From Lonsdalea populi (lineage in GTDB: Bacteria > Pseudomonadota > Gammaproteobacteria > Enterobacterales > Enterobacteriaceae): DNA of 64,000 bases. The stretch spans positions 434,001-498,000 of the forward strand of contig NZ_CP065534.1 in assembly GCF_015999465.1 (NCBI RefSeq), written 5' to 3'. The position numbers were made by a program, and so were the translations under genes. Under the pieces are notes generated by a model. That model saw nothing but the letters and a program-made list of their open reading frames with translations. It did no database searches and was not told the origin of the DNA. Below, in pieces: positions 52,518 through 61,249 of the stretch; position 1 is the stretch's first letter; every line of letters starts with the position of its first letter.

Positions 52518-53267
52518 ATGCAAGCCTGGCTTGAGCACGTGGTTACTCAATCGTTGGCCTATTCACTGCTGGCCGTTTTGCTGGTGGCTTTTCTGGAGTC
52601 GCTGGCGTTGGTGGGGCTGCTGCTGCCGGGCACCTTGATGATGGCGTCGCTGGGCACCTTGATCGGCAGCGGACACCTGGGACTTTATCCGGCCTGGGGA
52701 GTGGGCATTATCGGCTGCCTGCTGGGGGATTGGATTTCCTATTACATCGGCTGGCGCTTTAAGGATCGGCTGCACGGCTGGTCATTCGTCCAGAAGCACA
52801 GCGCCTATCTCTATCGCATCGAAAAAATGCTGCATCAGCACCATCTCGCCACCATTCTGGTCGGGCGCTTTATCGGTCCGACCCGGCCGCTCATCCCCAT
52901 GGTCGCCGGTATGCTGGAACTGCCGCCGAAACGATTCTTGGTACCGAACATCATCGGCTGCCTGACCTGGCCTCCGTTATATCTGATGCCGGGCATTCTG
53001 GCGGGGGTGGCGATCGATATTCCCCCCGCAGCGGACAGCGGCAGCTTTCGCTGGCTGCTTCTCGCCGCTGCCGCACTGACCTGGACGGCCGGTTGGCTGC
53101 TATGGCGCTGCCGACGCGTGCCGGTGGAGGGATGGCTGACGCCAGCGCGTTTACGCTGGCTGGCGCCGATAGCGACGGTCGCCGCCGCCTTCAGTCTGAT
53201 CTTGCTGTGGCGGCACCCGCTGATGCCGGTCTATCTCCACCTGCTGCGGCAGATTTTCAACGTCTGA
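52518..53267 (+). CDS. yabI: DedA family inner-membrane protein YabI
   Basis: The product has 249 residues (E. coli YabI 254) with about five or six membrane segments. DedA proteins are thought to recycle undecaprenyl phosphate or other lipids; YabI itself is partly redundant in E. coli. The DedA core is clear: AFLESLALVGLLLPGTLMM, GDWISYYIGW and VGRFIGPTRPLIPMVAGM, which holds the conserved arginines. In E. coli yabI is next to thiQ; here ilvBN lies between them. Its TGA is directly adjacent to the ilvN stop on the other strand. Confidence 0.95.
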   Translation: MQAWLEHVVTQSLAYSLLAVLLVAFLESLALVGLLLPGTLMMASLGTLIGSGHLGLYPAWGVGIIGCLLGDWISYYIGWRFKDRLHGWSFVQKHSAYLYRIEKMLHQHHLATILVGRFIGPTRPLIPMVAGMLELPPKRFLVPNIIGCLTWPPLYLMPGILAGVAIDIPPAADSGSFRWLLLAAAALTWTAGWLLWRCRRVPVEGWLTPARLRWLAPIATVAAAFSLILLWRHPLMPVYLHLLRQIFNV

Positions 53268-53561
53268 TTAGCGGTAGAACTCCGCCACCTGCTCGAAAAT
53301 GCGGGTATCGTCGCCGTGGCGGCGGACCTGCAACACATCTTCCAGCTTTTCCACTTGACTGATCATCTGCGCCAGCCGGTCGTCGTCGTTCACCAGCAGC
53401 CAGATACGGCTTTGTTCGCCCCCTGGCAGCGGCATACACATGATGCCTTCGACGTTGAACGCCCGGCGGGCGAACAGGCCGCAGACATGAGACATGACGC
53501 CGGGATGGTTATGTACGGACAGCTCCAGCGTGACCTGGGTTGAAGAGGATGCGGTCTGCAT
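53268..53561 (-). CDS. ilvN: Acetolactate synthase I, small regulatory subunit
   Basis: IlvN confers valine feedback inhibition on the IlvB catalytic subunit. The product has 97 residues (E. coli 96), a single ACT domain with [20 protein letters not shown] at about 18-37 and [10 protein letters not shown]. The ATG at 53561 is 4 bases after the ilvB stop with GGAG upstream. Its stop abuts the yabI stop with no spacer. This is the short IlvN type, not IlvH or IlvM. Confidence 0.96.
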   Translation of the reverse strand: MQTASSSTQVTLELSVHNHPGVMSHVCGLFARRAFNVEGIMCMPLPGGEQSRIWLLVNDDDRLAQMISQVEKLEDVLQVRRHGDDTRIFEQVAEFYR

Positions 53562-53565
53562 AGGG

Positions 53566-55227
53566 TTAATCTCCAATCATCTCAATGTTGGCGGCGCCCG
53601 GCGGCACCATCGGATAGACTTTTTCATTCACGTCGATCAGCGCATGAATCAGCGCTGGACCCGGCTGATTCAGAATCTTGCGCAGAGCGGCCTGCGGATC
53701 TTCCGCCGCGTTCAAATCACAGGTCGCCAGCCCGAAACCGGTGGCAATCGCCAGGAAATTGGCCTGATAGCTGTAGTCGGACGCCACGTAACGCTGTTCG
53801 TAGAACAGATCCTGCTGCTGGTGGACCATGCCCAGCGCCTGATTGTTCATCAGCACGATTTTGACGTTAAGGCGCTGTTCGGCCAGCGTCGCCAGTTCCT
53901 GAATATTCATCATCAGGCTGCCGTCGCCGGAGAAGCACACCACGGTGCGATCGGGCTCCGCCAGCGCGGCGCCGATGGCGGCCGGCACGCCGAATCCCAT
54001 GGTCCCCAAACCGCCAGACGTCAGCCATTGGCGCGTGCGGCGCAGCGGGTACGACTGGGCGACCCACATCTGATGTTGACCGACATCGGTGGAGATAATA
54101 GCGCTGTCGTCCAGCGATTCGGCGACGGCATGGATCAGGCCGTAGTGGCTGAGCGGATCATCCTGTTGCAGATTGGCGGGGAACGCCTGCTGCAGCTCGC
54201 TCACCTGCTGGCGCCAGTCGGCGCGCGTCTGGGGCTCGATCAGCGGCAGCAGCTGCGTCAACCCTTGTGCGACGTCTGCATGCAGCGCCACGTGCGGTTG
54301 GCGAATTTTGCCCAGCTCGGCGGCGTCGATGTCCATGTGGATGATGCTGGCGTTCGGGCAGAACTGCTCGGCTTTGCCGATAGCGCGATCGTCGAAGCGC
54401 GCGCCCATGACGATCAACAGATCGGACTGTTGCAGGATCATGTTGGTGGATCGTGCGCCGTGCATGCCCAACATGCCCAGCGATAGCGGATGATCGGCAG
54501 GCATTGCGCCGAGCGCCATCAATGTCATGGTGGTGGGAATACCGGCGGACTCCGCCAGTTGGATCGCCTGCTGATGCGCGCCGGCGCTGACGATCCCGCC
54601 GCCGAGATACAGCACGGGACGGCGGGCGGCGTTGATCATCGCGGCCGCCTGCTCAAGGGCCTGCGGCTCGGCGGCCACCGGTGCGTCGTTCGGCGCAGGC
54701 GCAGGCAGGGCATCCAGCTCAATGGTGGCCGTCTGTACATCTTTCGGCACGTCGATCCACACCGGGCCGGGACGGCCTGACTGCGCGATGCGGAACGCTT
54801 CGTTCATCACGTGGGCCAGCTCATTGATGTCGCGCACCAGATAGTTGTGCTTGGTCACGGGGATGGAGATGCCGTAGGTGTCCACTTCCTGGAAGGCATC
54901 GCTGCCGATCATATTGGAGGAGACCTGAGCGGTTATGCAGACCAGCGGAATGGAATCGAGTTTCGCATCCGCAATCGCGGTCAGCAGGTTGGTCGCGCCG
55001 GGGCCGCTGGAGGCCATGCAGACCGCCGCTTTGCCGCTGGCTCGCGCCATGCCCTGAGCGATGAAGCCCGCGCCTTGTTCGTGTCGCGCCAGTACGTGGC
55101 GAAGGGTTCGGCTTTGTCCCAGCGCATCGTACAGCGGCAGGGCGGCCCCGCCGGGGATACCCGTGACGGTCGTGATGCCTTGCTGTTCCAGGATGTGGAC
55201 GATCAGCTCAGCTCCGGTATAACGCAT
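53566..55227 (-). CDS. ilvB: Acetolactate synthase I, large catalytic subunit
   Basis: IlvB condenses two pyruvates (or pyruvate with 2-oxobutyrate) with TPP and FAD, the first common step of valine and isoleucine synthesis. The product has 553 residues (E. coli 562). The catalytic glutamate is in [10 protein letters not shown], and the TPP-binding motif is [15 protein letters not shown] to VLMNN. Close match to IlvB rather than IlvI or IlvG, supported by the ivbL leader upstream. The ATG at 55227 has AGGA at 7 bases; the ATG at 55233 is too close to it. Confidence 0.96.
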   Translation of the reverse strand: MRYTGAELIVHILEQQGITTVTGIPGGAALPLYDALGQSRTLRHVLARHEQGAGFIAQGMARASGKAAVCMASSGPGATNLLTAIADAKLDSIPLVCITAQVSSNMIGSDAFQEVDTYGISIPVTKHNYLVRDINELAHVMNEAFRIAQSGRPGPVWIDVPKDVQTATIELDALPAPAPNDAPVAAEPQALEQAAAMINAARRPVLYLGGGIVSAGAHQQAIQLAESAGIPTTMTLMALGAMPADHPLSLGMLGMHGARSTNMILQQSDLLIVMGARFDDRAIGKAEQFCPNASIIHMDIDAAELGKIRQPHVALHADVAQGLTQLLPLIEPQTRADWRQQVSELQQAFPANLQQDDPLSHYGLIHAVAESLDDSAIISTDVGQHQMWVAQSYPLRRTRQWLTSGGLGTMGFGVPAAIGAALAEPDRTVVCFSGDGSLMMNIQELATLAEQRLNVKIVLMNNQALGMVHQQQDLFYEQRYVASDYSYQANFLAIATGFGLATCDLNAAEDPQAALRKILNQPGPALIHALIDVNEKVYPMVPPGAANIEMIGD

Positions 55228-55281
55228 AGTCATATCCTTTATCAGAGCCGGTGCTGTTTGGGAGCGGGGGGCAGAAAGAAC

Positions 55282-55314
55282 AAAACCCGCTCGGTTGGCG
55301 CCGGCGGGGTTTGG
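55282..55314 (-). terminator. ilvBN attenuator terminator
   Basis: On the minus strand AACCCCGCCGGCGCC...GAGCGGGTTTTGTTC forms a hairpin followed by a T-rich stretch, between the ivbL stop and ilvB. This is the position and form of the E. coli ilvBN attenuator. Stalling on valine or leucine codons in ivbL would prevent it forming. Confidence 0.82.
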
Positions 55315-55338
55315 GAATCTCTTCTGGATTCGAACCCG

Positions 55339-55443
55339 TTACGGCGCGTTGCCGACCACGACGACGACCACTAGGCGCACGACGACGACCGCATCGACAA
55401 GTGCGGTGTTGGATAGTGCTAGCGTGGAGGACGTGTGTTTCAC
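55339..55443 (-). CDS. ivbL: ilvBN operon leader peptide
   Basis: The minus-strand frame ends in AVVVVRLVVVVVVGNAP, nearly the same as the C-terminus of E. coli IvbL (VVVVRVVVVVGNAP). Ten of its last fifteen residues are valine, with one leucine codon (CTA), the amino acids whose supply controls the operon. The peptide has 34 residues from the GTG at 55443, which has AGGA at a suitable distance; an in-frame ATG at 55458 would make 39. Translation speed through the valine run sets attenuation of ilvBN. Confidence 0.93.
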   Translation of the reverse strand: MKHTSSTLALSNTALVDAVVVVRLVVVVVVGNAP

Positions 55444-55553
55444 GGGGAATCCTGTCATTGGTTTTTTAAACTATGTATATGGACAAGCCATTTTCACATG
55501 GGCTGCGGCAGACAATAACCCACAACTGTGAAAAGGTCAAAACCTGTTCGCCA

Positions 55554-56270
55554 TCAGTTTTTATTCTGTTCAACGGGGGCGATTCCGAGAATACCTGCGG
55601 CGGCGACGCGACCCTGTTGCAGGTCATGGGTTGAGCCGTCGTAAGCCACGCGGCCGTCAACCACCAACGCCGTGCGATCGGCGATGCGGGCGGCATCGTC
55701 GAGATGGTGCGAGACCATCAGCAGCGTCAGTTGGCGATCGCGACATACGTCGTCGACCAGCGTCAGCATTTCCGCACGCAACGCCGGGTCGAGCGCGGAG
55801 AACGGCTCGTCCAGCAGCAGGATCGGCTGCTGACGCAACAGGCAACGCGCCAGCGCCGCCCGTTGCCGTTGGCCGCCCGACGCCTGCGCCGGCAGGCGAT
55901 CCAGCAGCGCGGTCAACCCGACGCGTTCAGCGATGCGGGCTAACTCCTTGCGCTGTGGCGGCGTCAGCTTAAGACCGGGATGCAGCCCCAGAGCAATATT
56001 CTGCGACAGCGTCAGGTGGGGGAAGAGATTATTTTCCTGAAACAGAATCGATACCGGTCTCTTGGCCGGTGGCGTCTGGCGGTGGTCGACGCCGTTCAGC
56101 ATGAGCTGGCCGCTCTCCGCCGGGAGAAAACCGGCGATAAGGCTGAGCAGCGAGCTTTTGCCCGCGCCGCTGGGACCGAGCACGGCGACGCGTTCACCGG
56201 CTTCCACGCGCAGATCGAACCGCATCGGCTGGTGCTGGTAGAGATAGGTCAATTTATCGAGAACGATCAT
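55554..56270 (-). CDS. thiQ: Thiamine ABC transporter, ATPase
   Basis: ThiQ powers uptake of thiamine, TMP and TPP. The product has 238 residues (E. coli 232). Walker A is [13 protein letters not shown] near residue 34, the signature is [16 protein letters not shown], and Walker [15 protein letters not shown] follows. [11 protein letters not shown] is the Q-loop. The ATG at 56270 lies 17 bases inside the end of thiP. It is the last gene of thiBPQ. Confidence 0.95.
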   Translation of the reverse strand: MIVLDKLTYLYQHQPMRFDLRVEAGERVAVLGPSGAGKSSLLSLIAGFLPAESGQLMLNGVDHRQTPPAKRPVSILFQENNLFPHLTLSQNIALGLHPGLKLTPPQRKELARIAERVGLTALLDRLPAQASGGQRQRAALARCLLRQQPILLLDEPFSALDPALRAEMLTLVDDVCRDRQLTLLMVSHHLDDAARIADRTALVVDGRVAYDGSTHDLQQGRVAAAGILGIAPVEQNKN

Positions 56271-57864
56271 AAGCGTCCGCCCGTTTTTCAATCAGAGTGA
56301 ACAGAACAAAACACAGCAGCAGCAAAAGCAAGGCGGTCACGGCGCCGTCGGCGCTGCGGTAAGCGCCGATTTGCTGGTACAGATAAAACGGCAGCGTCCG
56401 GAATTGCTCATTGCCGAACAGCGCGATGATGCCGAAATCGCCCAGCGAGAGAATAGAGGCGAACGCCAGCGCCTGTGCGATCGGCGTCCGCAGCGCCCGC
56501 AGTTCGATGGTCTGCAGTCGCCGCCAGCCGCGGATATCCAACGACTGGCACAGCAGGTTGTAGCGCTCGGCGATGTCATACATGGGATTTTCCAGCACTT
56601 TGAGCGCATAGGGGATCGCCATCAGCGCGTTCGTCGCCGCCACCAGCCACAGGGGCGACTCCGGCAGCCCGACGGTGCCGTTCAGCAGCAGGAAAAATCC
56701 GCTCGCCAGTACGATGCCGGGCATCGCCAGAATCAGCATGCCGCTAAGATCCAGCAGTTGGCCGGAAAAATGGCGGCGACGCAGCTTGAGTTCCCGGCTG
56801 CTCCACAGCAGCATCAGCGTCAGCAGTACGCACAACAGGCCGGAGAGTACTGCGACCTTCAACGAAGTCCACAGCGCGTCCCATAGCGCGGGTTGACGCA
56901 GCACGGCGAGCAGGGAGGCGTTCAGCCCATTCGCCGCCACGGCCAATAGCGGCGGTAGCAGCAACAATAGTGCGGCCACGATCAACAGCACGTCCGTGAT
57001 GCGGTTGAACAGCGTGTCCTGAGGATTACGCCAGCGCGCCTGCTGGCTGTAGCCGACCGGCAGCAGTTTAGCCAGCCGCTGGCTGAGCAGAACCAGACCG
57101 AGACAGCATCCCATCTGAATCAGCGCCAACAACGAAGCGCGCGCCGGATCGTAGTCGAAGCTTAGCGCCTGATAGATCGCCAGCTCAATGGTGGTGGCCT
57201 TAGGGCCGCCGCCCAGCGAGAGCACGACGGCGAAGCTGGCAAAACAGAGCATAAAGATCAGCGCGGCCGCAGGCAGGAGCTGTCGGCGCAGCCACGGCCA
57301 CTCCACAATGCGAAAGTGCTGCCATTCTCCCATCCCGAGCTGCGCGGCCACCTGCCGCTGTTCGGTAGCGATGCTTTCCAGCGCCTGCAACATCAGACGC
57401 GTGGCCAGCGGCAGGTTGAAGAAAACGTGCGCCAACAGTATCCCGCCGAGCCCATAGGGAGAAAATGCGTAAGGTAGGCCAAATGCCGCCGTGATCTGTG
57501 AGAGCCAGCCTTGCCGCCCGTATACGCTGAGCAGACCGAACACGGTCACCAGCACCGGCAACACCAGCGTCATGGCGAATAGCCTCAACAGCCAGCGATG
57601 TCCCGGAAAATGGCGTCGATACAGTGCGCGCGCCAGAAAAATCGCCGGGATGGTCGACAGCAGCGTCGAGAGCAACGCCTGCCAAAAAGTGAAGCGAACG
57701 ACGTGCCACAGGTAGTCGTCCTGCCACAGCGTGCGCCACGGATTCTGCGGCGCCTGAAGCCACAGAGCGCCGAAGGCCAGCGCGGCGACCACACTCAGCA
57801 GCAGCGCGGCGAAAGCGCCGGGCCAGAGCCAGCCGGGGATTAGCGGCTGACGGCGCGTTGCCAT
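56254..57864 (-). CDS. thiP: Thiamine ABC transporter, permease
   Basis: ThiP is the membrane channel of the thiamine importer. The product has 536 residues, the same as E. coli, with about twelve membrane segments arranged as two homologous permease halves. The EAA loops are visible as [20 protein letters not shown] in the first half and [19 protein letters not shown] in the second. The start overlaps the end of thiB by 25 bases, so translation is coupled. Confidence 0.96.
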   Translation of the reverse strand: MATRRQPLIPGWLWPGAFAALLLSVVAALAFGALWLQAPQNPWRTLWQDDYLWHVVRFTFWQALLSTLLSTIPAIFLARALYRRHFPGHRWLLRLFAMTLVLPVLVTVFGLLSVYGRQGWLSQITAAFGLPYAFSPYGLGGILLAHVFFNLPLATRLMLQALESIATEQRQVAAQLGMGEWQHFRIVEWPWLRRQLLPAAALIFMLCFASFAVVLSLGGGPKATTIELAIYQALSFDYDPARASLLALIQMGCCLGLVLLSQRLAKLLPVGYSQQARWRNPQDTLFNRITDVLLIVAALLLLLPPLLAVAANGLNASLLAVLRQPALWDALWTSLKVAVLSGLLCVLLTLMLLWSSRELKLRRRHFSGQLLDLSGMLILAMPGIVLASGFFLLLNGTVGLPESPLWLVAATNALMAIPYALKVLENPMYDIAERYNLLCQSLDIRGWRRLQTIELRALRTPIAQALAFASILSLGDFGIIALFGNEQFRTLPFYLYQQIGAYRSADGAVTALLLLLLCFVLFTLIEKRADAYDRSR

Positions 57865-58823
57865 GCCTGGATCCAGTCATTACGGTGCGTGGCGACCTGC
57901 TCCGGCGTAAACGACAGTATCGCGGCCGGTTTGTCCAGAGACTGGAAACCGGCGGGCAGCGGTGTGTCGATAACCGGATACATCCAGTTGGTGGTCGGAA
58001 TGCGCTGCTGGAAGGCCGGGCTGACCATAAACTTCAGGAAGCGCTCAGCCAACTGCGGCTGTTGGCTGCTCGCCAGCCGGCCGGCCACCTCCACCTGCAG
58101 ATAGTGGCCTTCGCTGAAGGGCGCCGCGATATAGTTGTCTTTCTTCTCTTCAATAATGTGATAAACGGGCGAGGTGGTGTAGCTCAACACGAGGTCGGCT
58201 TCGCCTTTCAGGAACAAACCATAGGCTTCGCTCCAGCCTTTGGTCACGGTGACCGTCTTCGCAGCCAGCTTCTGCCAGGCCTGCGGGGCGTCGTCGCCAT
58301 AGACTTTTTGCATCCAGAGCAGCAGGCCGAGTCCCGGCGTGCTGGTGCGTGGGTCCTGATAAATCACTTTCCACGGCGTCGGGTTGTCGACCAACTCATG
58401 CAGGCTGCGCGGCGGGTTTTTCAGCTTGTCGCGGTTATAGATAAAGGCGAAGTATCCGTAGTCATAGGGCACGAACGTGTCATTGTGCCAGCCGCCCGGC
58501 AGCGAGAGCGCATCGGTATCGACCGTCCGTTTGCTGAACAGGCCGGTGTTTTCCGCCGCCTTAAGCAGGTTGTTGTCCAGACCCAGCACGACATCGGCCT
58601 GCGTGCGCTTTCCTTCCATCCGCAGACGGTTAAGCAACGCCACGCCGTCGGCCAGCGCCACGAATTTCAGCTCGCAGGCGCACTCTTTTTCAAACGCGAT
58701 TTTCACGCTGGGACCGGGTCCCCATTCCGAGGTGAAGGAGTCGTAGGTATACACGGTCAGCGTAGGTTTCGCGAACACCGGAGCAGTGAGAATCAACAGG
58801 CAGGACAGTAATTTTTTTAACAC
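57840..58823 (-). CDS. thiB: Thiamine ABC transporter, periplasmic binding protein
   Basis: ThiB (TbpA) captures thiamine and its phosphates in the periplasm. The product has 327 residues, the same as E. coli. A signal peptide of 18 residues ends in VFA before KPTLTVYTYDSF. Other conserved parts are GPGPSVKIAFE, ADVVLGLDNNLL and QDPRTSTPGLGLLLW. The start is GTG at 58823 with AGGAG upstream; the frame is open to 58883, which lies in the riboswitch. It is the first gene of thiBPQ. Confidence 0.96.
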   Translation of the reverse strand: MLKKLLSCLLILTAPVFAKPTLTVYTYDSFTSEWGPGPSVKIAFEKECACELKFVALADGVALLNRLRMEGKRTQADVVLGLDNNLLKAAENTGLFSKRTVDTDALSLPGGWHNDTFVPYDYGYFAFIYNRDKLKNPPRSLHELVDNPTPWKVIYQDPRTSTPGLGLLLWMQKVYGDDAPQAWQKLAAKTVTVTKGWSEAYGLFLKGEADLVLSYTTSPVYHIIEEKKDNYIAAPFSEGHYLQVEVAGRLASSQQPQLAERFLKFMVSPAFQQRIPTTNWMYPVIDTPLPAGFQSLDKPAAILSFTPEQVATHRNDWIQAWQRAVSR

Positions 58824-58874
58824 TTTGCACTCCTGAGAAAAGGGGCGGCAAAGGTCTTTGAGCAAGCGGCGAAG

Positions 58875-58985
58875 CACTCCCAAATCCCTTCGCCGGTATT
58901 AACCGGATCAGGTTCGACGGGTATTTTCTCAGCGTAAAGCGGACGGTATGACGGCGCCGGGCTTTATCGCACCCCGTTGAGAACT
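58875..58985 (-). promoter_or_regulatory. TPP riboswitch (THI element)
   Basis: The minus strand carries the THI-box core in order: GGGGTGC, CTGAGAAAATACCC, GAACCTGATCCGG, TTAATACCGGCGAAGGGA. These form the pyrimidine and pyrophosphate sensor helices of the TPP aptamer. It ends about 50 bases before the thiB start. Binding of TPP would lower expression of thiBPQ. Confidence 0.95.
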
Positions 58986-59026
58986 CACGCATTGTAGAGA
59001 CTTCATACCCGGAGTCAAAGCGCGCG

Positions 59027-60685
59027 TCAGTTTTCCGGCGGCGCGAACCAGGCGGATTTGAAATCAAACCACCCCAGCGTATTCATACGAATGCCGCGCA
59101 TGCTGCGCTGCCCTTGCAACTGCAGCCAATGATGGAACAGTGGATGGATCTGCTGCTGAGTCACAAGCGATTGGCTCCAGTCCGTCAGCGACCAGCGGCC
59201 CTGACGCCACTGGCTGGCGTCTTCGGCCAGATCCCGATCCAAACAGTGCTGCATCAGCGGCAGTTCGTAGAGCAGGGCGAACAGAGAGAACGCCAGCGGC
59301 AAATAGAAGTTGGCGCTGCCGAGCCAGATGTCGCTCGCCTCGCCACCCTGGTACCAGTCAGCATAGTCGATACAGCGGACCGACAGCGTGACGCCGTGGG
59401 CGGACAGCAGCCGACGAATAATGTCGCTGATGTCCTGATACTCGGCGTGCTCATGATAGAAGGTGAGGGTCAGGTGCGTAAGGTTGACGGGTTTGTCCCG
59501 AGTCAGGCGGGGCTGGGCGTGGTGCCAGCGTGGCAGCAGCCCGTAGGCCGGCGACCAGTTGCACTGGTAGGTTTCGTCCGCGAGCCCGAGCAGGGCGACC
59601 GGGCTCAGCGCCTGGCACAGCCAGTCCCTGATGTCCGGGCGAGAAGTCAGCGGCGAGCGCCGGTCGAACAGCAGAAAGTAACAGCCTTCCTCCAATCGGT
59701 TCTCTAGTTCGTTGTTCGGCGAATTGTCGTTTTGTAATTGAAGCGAACAGGAGGGCGTATCCAGCGCGTCCGGCAACACCCAGATGCTCACTTCGTCAAT
59801 CAGCGCACGATAGCCAAAGTAGTCGTCAAAGGCGTTGATTTTCAGCTGTGTAACGCTGTTGCGCAGCACGGCGTAAGGGCCGGTGCCCACCGGATGGCGG
59901 GTGAAATCGGGCAGCACTTTCCACTCCTGCGGCAAAATCATCGCGGACACGCTGCCGAGCAGCCAGGGCAACCAGACATCCGGCGTCGTCAGCCGCACAT
60001 CCAGCACGGAGGGGATGGGCGATTCGATGGCGCAGAGATGAGAAAACAGCGGCATGGCGGTGATGCGTTGCAGAGAGGCGATCACGTCGTCCATCGTCAG
60101 CTCCCGGCCGTGATGGAAACGCACGGCGGGGCGCAAATAAAAACGCCAATGCAGGGGCGAGACCTGCTGCCAGTGGTGGGCTAAATCCGGCAGGAGTTCC
60201 CCATTTTCCTCATTTATGGTGGTTAATCCGCTGAAGATCTGGCGGGCCAGATGCGTTTCCGAACGCCGCAGCGCCGAGCCGGGCAGCAGGTTACGCATCG
60301 GCCGGTAGTAGGCGATGCGCAGCAGGTGTTTGCCCTGCCGGAAGCTGCGTCCGATGTGGGAAAGCAGCATCTGCCGCACCTGCGATTTGTCTCCCACCAA
60401 CTGCACCAACTGGTCGATCCGATCCTGCTCCAGCAGGTCTTCCGCCCGCTGTTGCTGCAGCGTCAGACCGGTATAGAGGAAGCTGAGCCGCGATCGTTTT
60501 CCTCGTCCCGCTTCGGCTTCCCAGTTCAGCCAGCCCTCTTCCTGCATGGCTCGCAGCAGCGACCGAATATGCCGTCGCGAGCAGTTGAGTACCCCGGTCA
60601 GCTCCTGCAGCGTGGTGTCAGTAGGCTGTCCTTGCAGATGCTGCCAGAGCCGGATGAACTGTTGTTGCAGTCGGGAAGAGGACAT
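59027..60685 (-). CDS. sgrR: Transcriptional regulator of glucose-phosphate stress SgrR
   Basis: SgrR activates sgrS when sugar phosphates accumulate. The product has 552 residues (E. coli 551). An N-terminal winged-helix domain (about 5-60, with [13 protein letters not shown]) is followed by a solute-binding-like domain (from about 100, [20 protein letters not shown]) and ends in [20 protein letters not shown]. It is divergent from sgrS/sgrT, as in E. coli. Confidence 0.97.
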   Translation of the reverse strand: MSSSRLQQQFIRLWQHLQGQPTDTTLQELTGVLNCSRRHIRSLLRAMQEEGWLNWEAEAGRGKRSRLSFLYTGLTLQQQRAEDLLEQDRIDQLVQLVGDKSQVRQMLLSHIGRSFRQGKHLLRIAYYRPMRNLLPGSALRRSETHLARQIFSGLTTINEENGELLPDLAHHWQQVSPLHWRFYLRPAVRFHHGRELTMDDVIASLQRITAMPLFSHLCAIESPIPSVLDVRLTTPDVWLPWLLGSVSAMILPQEWKVLPDFTRHPVGTGPYAVLRNSVTQLKINAFDDYFGYRALIDEVSIWVLPDALDTPSCSLQLQNDNSPNNELENRLEEGCYFLLFDRRSPLTSRPDIRDWLCQALSPVALLGLADETYQCNWSPAYGLLPRWHHAQPRLTRDKPVNLTHLTLTFYHEHAEYQDISDIIRRLLSAHGVTLSVRCIDYADWYQGGEASDIWLGSANFYLPLAFSLFALLYELPLMQHCLDRDLAEDASQWRQGRWSLTDWSQSLVTQQQIHPLFHHWLQLQGQRSMRGIRMNTLGWFDFKSAWFAPPEN

Positions 60686-60791
60686 AAAGGGGAACTCCTC
60701 GGCATAAAGTCATCAATATATTTTCCCCTATTTTACGTTGATACTTTGCCATAACTAAAGTGCAAATAATGAACGGTCGGAGGGCATGACG

Positions 60792-60956
60792 ATGGCACTA
60801 TCACGATTGTATCGGAGTTATCGCAACATCCTGTCCCAGGGACACTCGGCGTGGGGGCGCTGGCTGTCGACTTCTCAGCGTCTGGCGCTGCTGATGCAGG
60901 TGACGCAGTGGCAGACGGAGAATATGTCTGATGAGGAATACCGTCACTGGATTTGA
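60792..60956 (+). CDS. sgrT: Glucose uptake inhibitor SgrT, encoded in SgrS
   Basis: SgrT is a small protein that inhibits the glucose permease PtsG. The product has 54 residues; E. coli SgrT has 43. The core WGRWLSTSQRLALLMQVTQW aligns with LRWLSVPQRLTMLEGLMQW of E. coli. The extra length is a C-terminal tail (MSDEEYRHWI). GGAGGG lies 7 bases before the ATG at 60792; the ATG at 60786 is too close to it. Confidence 0.88.
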   Translation: MALSRLYRSYRNILSQGHSAWGRWLSTSQRLALLMQVTQWQTENMSDEEYRHWI

Positions 60957-61003
60957 CGACAACAAGGTTTCTGTTTTCTGAGTGATGGTGAAGCTTTCAC
61001 CGC

Positions 61004-61031
61004 CCGGTGGTTATCCCACCGGCTTTTTTTT
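61004..61031 (+). terminator. SgrS intrinsic terminator
   Basis: CCGGTGG-TTATC-CCACCGG is followed by C and eight T residues. The T run forms the Hfq-binding 3' end of SgrS. Confidence 0.92.
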
Positions 61032-61249
61032 GCCCGAAATAAGTGATGCATATCCTATGCTAAGATGGGCTTTGAAAATGAGTCAAGGAACGTTAAAGTC
61101 GATATAAACATTCAACCTATGGTAACATGCTAGTAAATGAAACTGGGTTAATCGGTTATAGCGAAATAAAAAACTATCTTGATGTGACCATCCTTCAGTG
61201 AGACGTTTCAATTCAGTCTATTACATTAAAACAGGTAAAATAATTCACT
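61032..61249. other. proP upstream region
   Basis: About 220 AT-rich bases between sgrS and proP. E. coli proP has CRP-, Fis- and sigma-S-controlled promoters. A TGTGA half-site is seen at about 61184, but no full CRP palindrome. setA, next to sgrS in E. coli, is absent. Confidence 0.5.

Larger units (their letters stand above)
60769..61031 (+). ncRNA. sgrS: Small RNA SgrS
   Basis: SgrS pairs with ptsG mRNA through Hfq to stop glucose uptake under sugar-phosphate stress. The location is right (divergent from sgrR), the transcript contains sgrT, and the pairing segment CTGAGTGATGGTG (60978-60990) matches E. coli CTGAGTATTGGTG apart from two bases. It is followed by a short hairpin (GGTG-AAGCTTT-CACC) and a terminator with a long T run, as needed for Hfq binding. 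The 5' end is estimated by alignment with the E. coli start and could be off by several bases. Confidence 0.85.

Noticed and set aside
55339..55400. Tandem GAC/GTC triplet repeat
   Set aside because: The repeat is fully explained as the valine codon run of the ivbL leader peptide.
55461..55553. CRP site upstream of ivbL, as in E. coli ilvBN
   Set aside because: TGTGA half-sites are present, but no second half at the right spacing, so no CRP site can be supported.
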